A program made the translations under genes and the position numbers. The notes under the pieces are model-generated. The model searched no databases. It was given only the letters and a program-made list of their open reading frames with translations, and had not been told where the DNA came from. Below are positions 24,739-34,593 of a stretch of 64,000 nucleotides of DNA, one piece after another (positions within the stretch are counted from its first letter, which is position 1; each line of letters starts with the position of its first letter). This stretch comes from Paragonimus skrjabini miyazakii (Eukaryota; Platyhelminthes; Trematoda; Plagiorchiida; Troglotrematidae). The stretch is from assembly GCA_014338405.1 (NCBI GenBank), contig JTDE01000901.1:48712-112711 (forward strand), in the 5' to 3' direction.

Positions 24739-27700
24739 CTCAAGTGGAAATCACAGAAACGAGGTACGTTTCGAGCGATGCTTCAATTATTGATGTGTAT
24801 TTATAGATATGGAGGATGCAATCTGAATAGCATTCCCAAATGACCGCACTTGTTGCATTCCCAGAGATGTTCTATTCGGGCCCTTTTGAACAACGCTCTA
24901 GCCCAGTGTTTCTTCGTAGTAAGCGACTTGAGGATTGTGACACTTTCCGAGTGGTATCCAACAGAGATCAACCAAATTAACTACCACTTGCCAGGAATAT
25001 ACTTTATTCCATTTTTTCCGGAAAGCACAACAAAAATTAATATGAAATGAGACACAGTTCGATATATGGAATGTCCGGATATGAGCGATCTGCGGTAAGA
25101 ACAGAATAAACCTTTTATACTACTGTAATCATCCCATTAGCGTTGGATGAATATTTAGTCAAACGTTCAACACGTTGGTTTACAACGTTTAGCCATCATC
25201 GTTGACTTGTGCATATAAAGTCCTCAGTCCTCTTTTATACTTTCGCAATTGTGTGCGCACAGAGGTTGAATCTCAACCCACCTGTGGTGAATCATGTAGC
25301 ATTTGAACAGACTATCATGGGCAACCCATCATTTAGGAAAAAAGTTATCCACATTGGGTAAATCTTCAAGTTGGTAGACTGTTAATGGGTGGGTTGTTAA
25401 CATCACCGCACTTGCCGTTGACCAAGTATTATGGAAAGCAGACGAAACTTCTTTTTATGCTGTAGGAAATAGTTTTTGTCACAAGGGTTAACGATTTTTA
25501 TATCCTTGAGAAATGTCACGGAAATATGACCAAATAACCAAGGGTGTATCATTTGATTGCCTTTTGATTGCGGATTTTACCAGTACGAATAATCCACAGC
25601 CCCACTTAGAGATAAAAGGACCCATCTCAAAAATTCTCATATTCTCTCAGGCTCATACAGTTCCTGATAAACAAAGTCACCTTAAGTCCGATTTCATTCT
25701 ATTTTTAACTTTGCATTAAAAACAACTTTTTTAACAAGTTAGCAAACAGAATGCAGTAAATTAGTACGAGTGAATAAATATCTAAAATAGATAATGAAAA
25801 TAAAGCAGTGCATTTGTGAAGACTGTTCAGAATAGCACAGTAGAACGAAGAGTACCAATTTGGAAACGTTTGGCCTCTGATCACAAGTAAGATCAAGTGA
25901 ATATCTAGGGGACATTCTTAAGCAACCTACAATTGCCTTACATGCGTAGCCCGTTTGATAAACAAACAAGTAAGCAGGATTTAATATGCGGTTAGACGGT
26001 ACGCATTACCTCGTATTATTCCGAACAAAAAACATCTTCACAAACTGATCGACATTCACAGTCTTTCAGACTGTGTATACAGTTGATAAGCTCTGAGGTT
26101 TCTGCTGTGCGCTTCGAAGCTGCGATTATCCTTCACGATTCAATGGTCTAATTTGAAGTTAGCTGAATGATTTTATGTTTTCCTGAGAAGCTGATGATGC
26201 GAATCCACTTGAACCCTGGAGGGCAACCTGAGAAACTTAGACTTTGAATTTTTATCACTTTATGTAATTTGGGATAGTTTGGCTCAGTTCTTGTGCACAA
26301 GATTGCCAGTGCCATTCCTGAGTTTTCCGATAAACATTACTCAGTTGTTTGGGCTTTCGGTATAAAATTTAACGTCAGACAACGTTTCAAACTTAGCGTA
26401 AACCTGAATGACGCTCGATTAAAAAAGGGATCATCTACAGATGTGACTGATAATCTTTGCAGGTTCACAGCGATATTCTTGTACTTTCATGCCTGGTCCG
26501 TTTCGAATAAATAATATAAAATACCACCACAAGATCCACTTCGCCAGATCGAAAATCTCAAAAACTGTCTGGCTAATCGTCGTTATTTTTACATAAATAC
26601 GTGTGTGCCTTCTGTGATATGTAGAAATGACTGCACTACGAGGTAAGCTTCCTGATAGTAAATTATAGGTGAGCTGCGGTTATCTTCACCATGGTTTCCA
26701 CAAGCGTGCGTTTGTATAGTTAATGTAGTATCAAGATATTGTGGTCTTGGGTCTTGTCATCAATAGCAAGTTAACTCCAATGTCTACTGGGATTTATGAA
26801 GAAGAGGTATAAGCTACTAGCCTGGTGATGTTTGAATTCTGGTGGTGTACACTCTGAAAAATGTGTATTATCGCACCTAAAACATATCACTTCCTAGTCT
26901 CATCGTTTTCAGCCAACACATGCGTGTGTGCTCATATAACTTGTCGAAGAACGCATACACAAAACAACTTGTAATAACCCAGAAGTGCTCATCAAAAATA
27001 CATAGTTACCACCGCAAATATTTTGGGCACACTACCCACGAAGCGGTCGTTTCTGTTCACGCATGTTCTATCCTACAGTAAACTTAAAACAACGGGTTTT
27101 TGAGAATCAAAGTTTGTATCGATTACTTACCTGGCCAAGTATGTATGCAGTTTTGGCTTAATGACAATCGTAACACAAAAATGCTAATCATTGGCTTTCC
27201 AGATTGCTATCCAAATTTGTCTGCTTTTGAGCAGCGTTTGCTCAACCAGAAACCAAAATTTATTAAAACTATATGCTAGCACACGAGGCTAGACAAACGC
27301 ATTTAATTAGTAAAACGTCGTCCAGTGGCAGAATGCGATTTCCCTCTTGACCTCAGGACTGATTACTCCGTCCGGTTTAAAGATTGCTTGCAGCGCGCTT
27401 CACCATTTACGAATTCGTCTTTCGATTGAAAAGCCCATTCGAATATTACCACTGCAATCGTGCATAAAAAATGGGATGTGACAGAATCGTTCTCTTTCTC
27501 AGAGAAGCGGCTACAGAGCTCACATAGCGCAGATACTTCTAGTCCCAGATCGTATTACAAGGTTCACCTGCACGCACTGTTGCGTACCGAGCACGGCTAG
27601 GTAGTCCTGATAATTTAGTTTAAATACGTACTAAATACATTGCTTATATATGCCTGTTTCCAAGCTTCCTTTGTCAGCAACCTATGTTGTATTTATTTAC

Positions 27701-27775
27701 GCAACCCGACTGTATAATATTTTATGCTGGCACGACAATGTTCATCCCCGATTCTGCTGTCAACATTCTATAAAC
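24739..27775. other. No firm gene; GC-richer stretch near 27.3-27.6 kb
   Basis: Mostly AT-rich with chance frames. At about 27310-27475 the plus strand has 47 open codons (AAC at about 27316 to a TGA) of higher GC content. At 27503 a good acceptor-like site (gttctctttctcag) precedes another GC-rich stretch. These could be small exons, but I found no matching donor for either. Confidence 0.4.
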
Positions 27776-28905
27776 GGATTTTGCAAAGTAATTTGTGTTG
27801 GTGTTTACTAGTGGTAGAAGTTCGAGTCATTCTTATCGCGGACATCAAATAGGTAACTGGGTAGTCCAGCAATAAAGAACAAATGTGAGTATTTCGGACT
27901 GCCGGGGTGACGTCCTAAATCAGCTAACCGAGTATAAGCCCTGTAGTACCAAACCGTTTCTGTCGTCTTTAGAAATGGATTGTTTAAAAAATTATCAAGT
28001 AAGCCATGCTACCCAGAATCGAAAGCAACTTCAGTTCATAATTCATCAGTGACTACAAATATCTTTCACATTTTTCTCTCAATGCAAGTGATCGATGACG
28101 GACAAAATCGGTCTCTGAACATGTGTCAATAGTTCAATAAGGAAAACTGGAAAATTGTTCATGTGCGTGTGGAGCAATGTAAACAGTCAGAAACTATATG
28201 AAGTACACATTTATAGAAGTTAACATCTTATCTGAAGACTTTCAACAACCTTGGTTTTTAGCCACAAGTGATAATCCAAATCCAGTGAGGATACATATCA
28301 CTATACAAGTAAACAATAGACACTGTAAATTTGTTCATTCTGACATTATCGAAGTCCGTGCTGATTGGTTCTAAAGTCTTACACCGATAATACTCTAGAC
28401 GAAACCAGGCTTACATCTGTAGCAACGACTCTTATTTATCCATCAAACTAGGGTTCAGCAAAAACCATTAACTCATATTACAGTAGTGGCATTACGCCCC
28501 CACTTGCCTCAGCTTACTGTAAATGTCATGGCCACAACATACAAACTGGTAAAACACGGCAATCCGCTTTCCTCGGTATACCTACACAAAATATGAAACA
28601 AATGACGGAAAGGACTTTGCTAGACGGTTCACCAACGATGAGTCATTCTCGGAATTAGGATAACTATTTTTGCGTGCCAACAATACCCATCAAACAGGGC
28701 ATGAATAAGCTGGCAAACTAACAGCACTTTTGCTAACAGTTGGTCCCAGTTACAACCAGCACGGTGGTGAACAGCAGTTTTAATCTGATTGGGTCCCATC
28801 ATCACCACGCGGGCCGCAGACTCAAACCCACGACAGGTGAACAGAATGCAAACTGTAGTCCAGATAGTTATCCAGCAGACAACGGGGCCACGGTCATCGC
28901 GGTTT
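27776..28905 (-). mobile_element. Long tRNA-headed retroposon, copy 1 (with head)
   Basis: The segment 27776-28840 recurs at 31370-32434 with no insertions or deletions. Read on the minus strand, the right end is tRNA-like, with an A box TGGCCCCGTTGTCTGCTGG (28872-28890) and a B box GGGTTTGAGTCTGC (28816-28829). This orients the element: the head is at about 28905 and the 3' end at 27776, a length of about 1.13 kb. No open frame of note lies inside, so it is non-autonomous. The T-stem does not pair, so it is not a working tRNA gene. The 3' end has no poly-A and I found no target-site duplication around this copy. It shares no obvious sequence with the SINE family seen at 13.6, 24.6, 29 and 49.5 kb. 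A segmental duplication of non-mobile DNA is the alternative, but the flanks of copy 2 argue against it. Confidence 0.7.
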
Positions 28906-29224
28906 CATGATGCCATCTGAATTAGTTGCCTTAGCCATTACGCATCTTTTTGCTCATAGGCTAACGGCACGAATTCTGGTACAATTATGAGGTCCGTAGA
29001 AAACATATTTGTAAAGTAACATGCATTAGACGGAATAAATTCTGGACGTTGATATATCGATTAGATGCATCTCTTAAACACATCTGTAAAATGTTATCAT
29101 GCATTCTGTCATTGACAGCATAGGCTGACCGGTTTTAATATGCTAAACTTTCAAGTGTCCTCGAATGGAGTCGAAAGAATTCAGGAAATCAAAAGTGGAT
29201 GGATGCAGCGTTTAAACATGGAGG
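28906..29224. other. No recognisable feature
   Basis: AT-rich spacer between the long retroposon and a SINE pair; no supported frame or repeat. Confidence 0.5.
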
Positions 29225-29440
29225 TACCATCTCCTGCACATTGAAAATCACCCAAAATTGAGCATAGCTGTCGCAATCCCATCGATTTTTCAGCCGGCCT
29301 GTTCCGAAAAGAAGCACTAGACCGGGGTTTCGCCTTTATTACAGCCCGTCAGTAGTACATATCCTTGTTACACCCGAGACTAGAACCTCAGCCATGCTTT
29401 CATTAGGCAACTCTGTTGACAATTGTGACATTGACCTTAC
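29225..29440 (-). mobile_element. tRNA-derived SINE copy (minus strand), 5'-truncated
   Basis: On the minus strand it has a strong B box (GAGGTTCTAGTCTCGG, 29375-29388) and a decayed A-box region. The body (gggctgtaataaaggcg; gtctagtgcttcttttcgg) leads to the tail gggtgattttcaatgt. The long head of the 24.6-kb copy is absent. It abuts a plus-strand copy of the same family, forming a second head-to-head pair in this window. Confidence 0.75.
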
Positions 29441-29446
29441 ATTGGA

Positions 29447-29816
29447 CAGAAGTCCAAGTCGAGGGGTCATCGATCGGGGTCAATAAGACAGTCAATGTGT
29501 TTGCGATCGTGCAATTTGTTCATTGCCCGCAAGCCTAGTTGGTTGGACGTTCTCGCACGATACTTCAGTTGTGCATAATGTGAGGCCAATGACGCAGTTG
29601 TAAACATTGTTGCCTGATGAAATCGGGACCGAAGTTATAGCCCCTGTTATAGTCCCTGCATTGTTGAAAAGTTGTAATAAGAAGGAAACTCGAGTCTAGT
29701 GCTTGTTTTCGAAAGGGAGCGATTGGAAAATCTATGGAAATATGAAAACTACAATCAATTTCGGGTGATGTTCAACCTATATGAAAACTGAAGTCCCCTA
29801 CTACTCATCAGTAATG
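29447..29816 (+). mobile_element. tRNA-derived SINE copy (plus strand), near full length
   Basis: The longest copy of the family here. The head begins with tcgaggggtcatcgatcgg and runs through a degenerate A box (CAATGACGCAGTTGTAAAC, about 29588). The B box is eroded (gaccgaagttatagccc). The body (gagtctagtgcttgttttcg) leads to the tail gggtgatgttcaacctat, ending cccctactactcatcag. At about 370 bp it defines the approximate full length. With the adjoining minus copy it makes an inverted pair. Confidence 0.78.
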
Positions 29817-30610
29817 AAGTGACATTTGTCAACAAAAACGGAGATGGTTGAATTGAACAGATCAATATCACTCATGCGATGTATATTTTCAAGTGAACAC
29901 ATTTTTCCAGCGTAATCACAAACGGATGTTCCGGTCTGCGTCACCTGAATATAGTGGAGCTTAATGGGGAAGTAAAAACCAATAGTTCTGCATATTTTGT
30001 TTATAAACAAACAACATTTCAAACACCGTTTACTAGATTGGCATACTATACGTTGTCACCGGAATACACCCTGTAGGATGTATAGTACTCTCAGCGGTAC
30101 AGAGCTAGACCTAAGTTATCAGTACCTCTCCGATAGTGACATGTCATCTATTCACACCGTGAAACTTAAATCAGAAAGTGCGTCTTCAGTGACACCTGAT
30201 GTTTCACGAGGCTCAGTCGCAATAAAGCTCACTAGACTTGAGGTTCCTTGAAATATGCTAGGAGTTAACAAGCGACACCTCAGTCAACATTCGGCCGTTA
30301 GGAATATGAAGTTATCTGTCAAAAATGTTGTTAGTTGTACTGCATTTTAATCTGCTTTCGGATTTCTTTTTGAATTTGACAGCCATTTAAGTTTTTGGAT
30401 ACAACTTGTCTATTCTCTATGGATAATACGGTAAAATGTCAAAATATTATTAAAATTTCAGACCCATGCTGCTCAGATCTTTCTTTAATCGTAGATATGG
30501 ATAATTAAATCAATTCGTTTACTTCAACTCATTGACGTACGCAAAAGCAAGACCCATGTTGAATTCATTTCATACGCTTTGCTCAGCTGCGATCTTACAA
30601 CACTGATCGA
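29817..30610. other. No recognisable feature
   Basis: Two frames of 73 and 84 codons overlap on opposite strands at 29801-30251. The plus frame (29997-30251) is rich in Ser and Thr but has no splice or motif support. Confidence 0.45.
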
Positions 30611-31210
30611 TCATGATTCCATTGAAACCGCATAAATCGACACACGAAATAGGAGATACGTGAGTAAAATCAGCCCAGACCAAAGCAGTACCCACACTGA
30701 CGCAAGCTGTTTCAGAGTGCAGGAGCTGTGAATTACATTTGAGATAGGTAAACCCGCAATCAGCCTTAAAACGTACATACTTTGTTCAATAAAAATGTGA
30801 GGTAGTTCGATAAATTCAATGTGTGTCAACTGTCGTCTGGTCAGCAGATAATAAGACTGAATCAAGGGACTAAACCTAATCGATTTCCAGAAGAAAACAA
30901 AATACCATTTCCATACAATGTGGGTGGAATATCCCCCGCCTGTAAAGATTTTATTTACAGTGACGCTTGTAAATAATTCAAAACTCTGGTATGGCTCATA
31001 AACACAAGACGGGCATTGGCTTAAAATCATGAAAGTTTGTAGTAAATGAAAAACGTACAGATTTAATTTGATCGCAATTGATGTCCCTAAGAGAAGCCAT
31101 GGTAAGCCAGAAGAGCATGCTTCGAATGTATTGGTCCACTTACCATCGTCTGATGGTGGTGGTTTAGAATAATTCAACAATTGTAGGCTATTTGTGAGGA
31201 CAGCGAACAA
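30611..31210 (-). CDS. Unidentified 199-codon open frame, membrane-protein-like
   Basis: The longest open frame of the window outside transposon protein. The translation has hydrophobic stretches at about residues 36-64 (SGLPWLLLGTSIAIKL start) and 169-195 (LASVWVLLWSGLILLTYLL). A weaker one spans 98-123, so it resembles a two- or three-pass membrane protein, but I recognise no family. An alternative reading is as a small exon: a good acceptor (aactttttag) at 31226 and a consensus donor (gatg|gtaagt) at 31143 would define an 82-nt exon (31144-31225) in the same frame, with the rest intronic. In DNA this AT-rich one such frame per window could arise by chance. It sits 160 bp from copy 2 of the long retroposon and is not part of it. 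Confidence 0.3.
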   Translation of the reverse strand: MFAVLTNSLQLLNYSKPPPSDDGKWTNTFEACSSGLPWLLLGTSIAIKLNLYVFHLLQTFMILSQCPSCVYEPYQSFELFTSVTVNKIFTGGGYSTHIVWKWYFVFFWKSIRFSPLIQSYYLLTRRQLTHIEFIELPHIFIEQSMYVLRLIAGLPISNVIHSSCTLKQLASVWVLLWSGLILLTYLLFRVSIYAVSMES

Positions 31211-31349
31211 TATTTTGTCAGTAACCTAAAAAGTTATTCACAGATAGGTATGGCGTACTATGCAGATTTGTGTCTGTAACGAAATACCCAATTACAGCAA
31301 CAGAGTCTAGGGCAACCAACCTCGCGAATTCACTGTATACGTTAACTAT
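31211..31349. other. Left flank of copy 2 insertion
   Basis: Short unique-looking flank without features; it ends at the left target-site duplication. Confidence 0.5.
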
Positions 31350-31369
31350 TCAACAGCCAGCGCAAATAC
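31350..31369. repeat. Left target-site duplication of retroposon copy 2
   Basis: The 20-bp word tcaacagccagcgcaaatac occurs here and again, identically, at 32439-32458, immediately bounding copy 2. A perfect 20-bp direct repeat on both sides is the usual footprint of LINE-mediated insertion. Confidence 0.85.
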
Positions 31370-32438
31370 GGATTTTACGAAGTAATTTGTGTTGGTGTTT
31401 ACTAATGGTAGAAGTTCGAGTCATTCTTATCGCGGACATCAAATAGGTAACTGGGTAGTCCAGCAATAAAGAACAAATGTGAGTATTTCGGACTGCCGGG
31501 GTGACGTCCTAAATCAGCTAACCGAGTATAAGCCCTGTAGTACCAAACCGTTTCTGTCGTCTTTAGAAATGGATTGTTTAAAAAATTATCAAGTAAGCCA
31601 TGCTACCCAGAATCGAAAGCAACTTCAGTTCATAATTCATCAGTGACTACAAATATCTTTCACATTTTTCTCTCAATGCAAGTGATCGATGACGGACAAA
31701 ATCGGTCTCTGAACATGTGTCAATAGTTCAATAAGGAAAACTGGAAAATTGTTCATGTGCGTGTGGAGCAATGTAAACAGTCAGAAACTATATGAAGTAC
31801 ACATTTATAGAAGTTAACATCTTATCTGAAGACTTTCAACAACCTTGGTTTTTAGCCACAAGTGATAATCCAAATCCAGTGAGGATACATATCACTATAC
31901 AAGTAAACAATAGACACTGTAAATTTGTTCATTCTGACATTATCGAAGTCCGTGCTGATTGGTTCTAAAGTCTTACACCGATAATACTCTAGACGAAACC
32001 AGGCTTACATCTGTAGCAACGACTCTTATTTATCCATCAAACTAGGGTTCAGCAAAAACCATTAACTCATATTACAGTAGTGGCATTACGCCCCCACTTG
32101 CCTCAGCTTACTGTAAATGTCATGGCCACAACATACAAACTGGTAAAACACGGCAATCCGCTTTCCTCGGTATACCTACACAAAATATGAAACAAATGAC
32201 GGAAAGGACTTTGCTAGACGGTTCACCAACGATGAGTCATTCTCGGAATTAGGATAACTATTTTTGCGTGCCAACAATACCCATCAAACAGGGCATGAAT
32301 AAGCTGGCAAACTAACAGCACTTTTGCTAACAGTTGGTCCCAGTTACAACCAGCACGGTGGTGAACAGCAGTTTTAATCTGATTGGGTCTCATCAGCACC
32401 ACGCGGGCCGCAGACTCAAACCCACGACAGGTGACTAG
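31370..32438 (-). mobile_element. Long retroposon, copy 2 (head lost)
   Basis: Identical in length to 27776-28840 (offset 3,594 bp throughout). I find five substitutions: 27783/31377, 27785/31379, 27811/31405, 28796/32390 and 28802/32396. On the minus strand its 5' end stops between the A and B boxes of the tRNA-like head present in copy 1. It therefore looks 5'-truncated, as LINE-driven copies often are, and has lost the A box needed for Pol III transcription. Four extra bases (ctag) lie between the truncation point (32434) and the right target-site duplication. No coding capacity. Confidence 0.8.
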
Positions 32439-32458
32439 TCAACAGCCAGCGCAAATAC
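32439..32458. repeat. Right target-site duplication of retroposon copy 2
   Basis: Second occurrence of tcaacagccagcgcaaatac, identical to 31350-31369. Confidence 0.85.
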
Positions 32459-32711
32459 TAACCCAATCAGCTTGTCATGAACCATTGTAATATCGTGAAA
32501 CGTTTTTTGAAATCAACTGGATCGACATTTTTCTGCGTACAGTTAATCAGTGCAACTCGATTACCCAGCGATATACGTAAGCTAGCTGTTGGTATAATCA
32601 ACACAGTCATGATGGCCAAACGATCGTATACTAAGTAATTAGTTTTAGAGCAAACTAACATTATATACACGACAAAATGCTTTCAGATGAAGTAAACAAC
32701 AGGGAATTTAT
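32459..32711. other. Spacer between retroposon copy 2 and the LINE
   Basis: Contains a 67-codon minus frame (32467-32670) without a known motif; nothing else seen. Confidence 0.4.
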
Positions 32712-34461
32712 AACTTATCATCATAACACCCATGAGCCTGACCAAAGGTACTGTGGCTGGGGTCGCCGTTCACCTCAACAGTGACGTGGAATATCTCAGA
32801 AGAAAACGTTACTGAGAATGTTGAAAATTATTGAGAGAAGACTAAGAGGAAGGAGCGGAAATGGTATGGATACATGTACGCCATTGACTGCGACACATCG
32901 CCATCTCGGATAGCGTCTCTAACCAGCGGTTTCAGTGATCACGAGGACCCCATCCAGACAGGCGACACCTACCCATTTTGCTCAATGGAGCAGTCAAGGT
33001 CTTCATATTTTGTGACCACGTTGTTGCTTGACCACCATGTGGTTTGACCCAACCGTTGGTGGCCTCAGCATATAATGCCCGGTACGGTAAACGATTAGAT
33101 GACATACGGAGTACGTGACCCAACCATCGCAAGCTGTGTACCGTGATTAATTGACCAATTGATCGCGCATCCCGAGCGTTCCGGAATACGCGCAGACGAA
33201 CTGCCACATTGCTCACGCGATCAGTCCACTTAATATAGGCCAATTCGCGGAGACAACGATGGTCAAACACAACAAGCCCGTTGATATCTTCTTTGTGAAC
33301 AGGCCACGTTTCCGAACCATAGAGCAAAATGGAACGCACACAGGCATTATATACCTTTCCCTTCAGCGACAACCGGACGTCTTTTCGACGCCACAGATGA
33401 CGCAGTTCGGTAAACGCAACGCATGCCTTTGCAATCCTCGCTGATGTCTCATCAGCAATATTACAGGCTGACGAGATAGTGCTACCCAAATATGTGAAAC
33501 TGTTCACAGTTTCAAGCGGATTACCTGCAATGAAGAAAGTGGGAGTTGAAGTGCCCCAGTCTTGAAGCAACACTTTGCACTTTGAAGGTGCAAAGCGCAT
33601 TCTACACAAACCAGCCCGGTCACCCACCTTGCTCAGCATGGTCTTCATGTCTTCGGCAGAGGGGCTAAGTAAGACAATGTCGTCCGCATACTCCAGATCG
33701 GTCAATCTAGCGCCAGAAAGAAGCTCAAAACCAAGCCCACTGTATTCCCGAAGCACACCCTCCAGAATGTCGTCTATGACAAAATTGAACAGGAAGGGGA
33801 AATCGGACACCCCTGACGAACACCACTAGAAGTGATGAACGCCCGAAACAGTTGTCCATAGACTCTCACCCTACATGCACAGTGAGCCTAATGTGATCTC
33901 AGTAGATTAATGTACTTCCCTGGCATTCACTTGTGAAGGAGACAGATCCAGAGAACGTTACGAGCAGCTGAGTCGAAAGCAGCTTTTAGGTTCAAAAAGA
34001 CCACGATTGTCGGTTGTCTGTAACAGTGCCGATGTTCCAAGATCCGTCGCAAGGTAAAAATATGATCAACGCAACCTCGACCGGATCGGAATCCTGCCTG
34101 TTCTTTGCGTATCTGGTTTTCTCTGGGCTTAGTGAGCCGACGTAAAATGAGACCAGTGAGTAACTTGGACGCAATAGACACCAAACTGATGCATCTGTGG
34201 TTGTCATATAGACTTCGGGTACTCTTTTTGAAAACGGAAATCATTGTTGATAAGCACCAATCTCGAGGCACCTCTTCAGTCTCCCAGATCGTCTGGAGGA
34301 GTTTTGTCAGTTCTGATATCAACCTCTCTCCACCATCCTTGAAAAGAGAGGGAGGGAGGAGATCTGGTCCAGGAGCCTTATTACGCTTCAGTAGCTTGAG
34401 CTTCAGGACCACTTCGTTTTCCATTTCGTGCATTAATTCACCTTTCCCGAGAATTACCTAA
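32712..34461 (-). pseudogene. 5'-truncated, inactivated RTE-like non-LTR retrotransposon (reverse transcriptase)
   Basis: Two minus-strand frames make one reverse transcriptase. 33927-34433 holds the N-terminal part: KRNKAPGPDLLPPSLFK, then QAGFRSGRGCVDHIFTLR, then motif A as FLNLKAAFD. 32932-33810 holds motif C as YADD (33679-33690) and the thumb and C-terminal region (GSETWPVHKEDI; LRWLGHVLRM; GWGPRD). Motif B (SSGVRQGCPISP) lies between, in the first frame. Defects: TGA at 33927-33929, TAG at 33888-33890, a frameshift near 33800, and TGA at 32932-32934 after GWGPRDH, beyond which the frame continues (NRWLETLSEMA) to TAG at 32842-32844. The first Asp of motif A, which binds metal in active enzymes, is Asn (33990-33992). 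No endonuclease is present, so the copy is 5'-truncated near 34461. The 3' end near 32712 carries a short atgatgataa, as RTE tails do. The RTE-like clade is my best judgement from the C-terminal motifs; the RT itself is certain. Confidence 0.9.
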
Positions 34462-34549
34462 AGTCTTCATCACGTTTGTTCTCTCCACTACAAAAATAGT
34501 GTAGGTAGAATTTGATCCCTTGCAAAGTAAGAATACTGCTAGTGCTTTA

Positions 34550-34593
34550 GTATATATTATAATATATATAATAATATTTATATACACATATAA
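34550..34593. repeat. AT-rich microsatellite
   Basis: Imperfect (AT/TAA)n run, just upstream (minus sense) of the truncated LINE 5' end. It may be an independent simple repeat or an insertion-site feature. Confidence 0.85.

Noticed and set aside
28800..28905. Functional tRNA gene at the head of retroposon copy 1
   Set aside because: A and B boxes are recognisable, but the T-stem does not pair and no acceptor stem can be drawn, so it is a tRNA-derived promoter, not a tRNA gene.
33259..33829. Plus-strand frames of 61 and 84 codons inside the reverse transcriptase
   Set aside because: They are antisense shadows of the clearly recognisable minus-strand RT.
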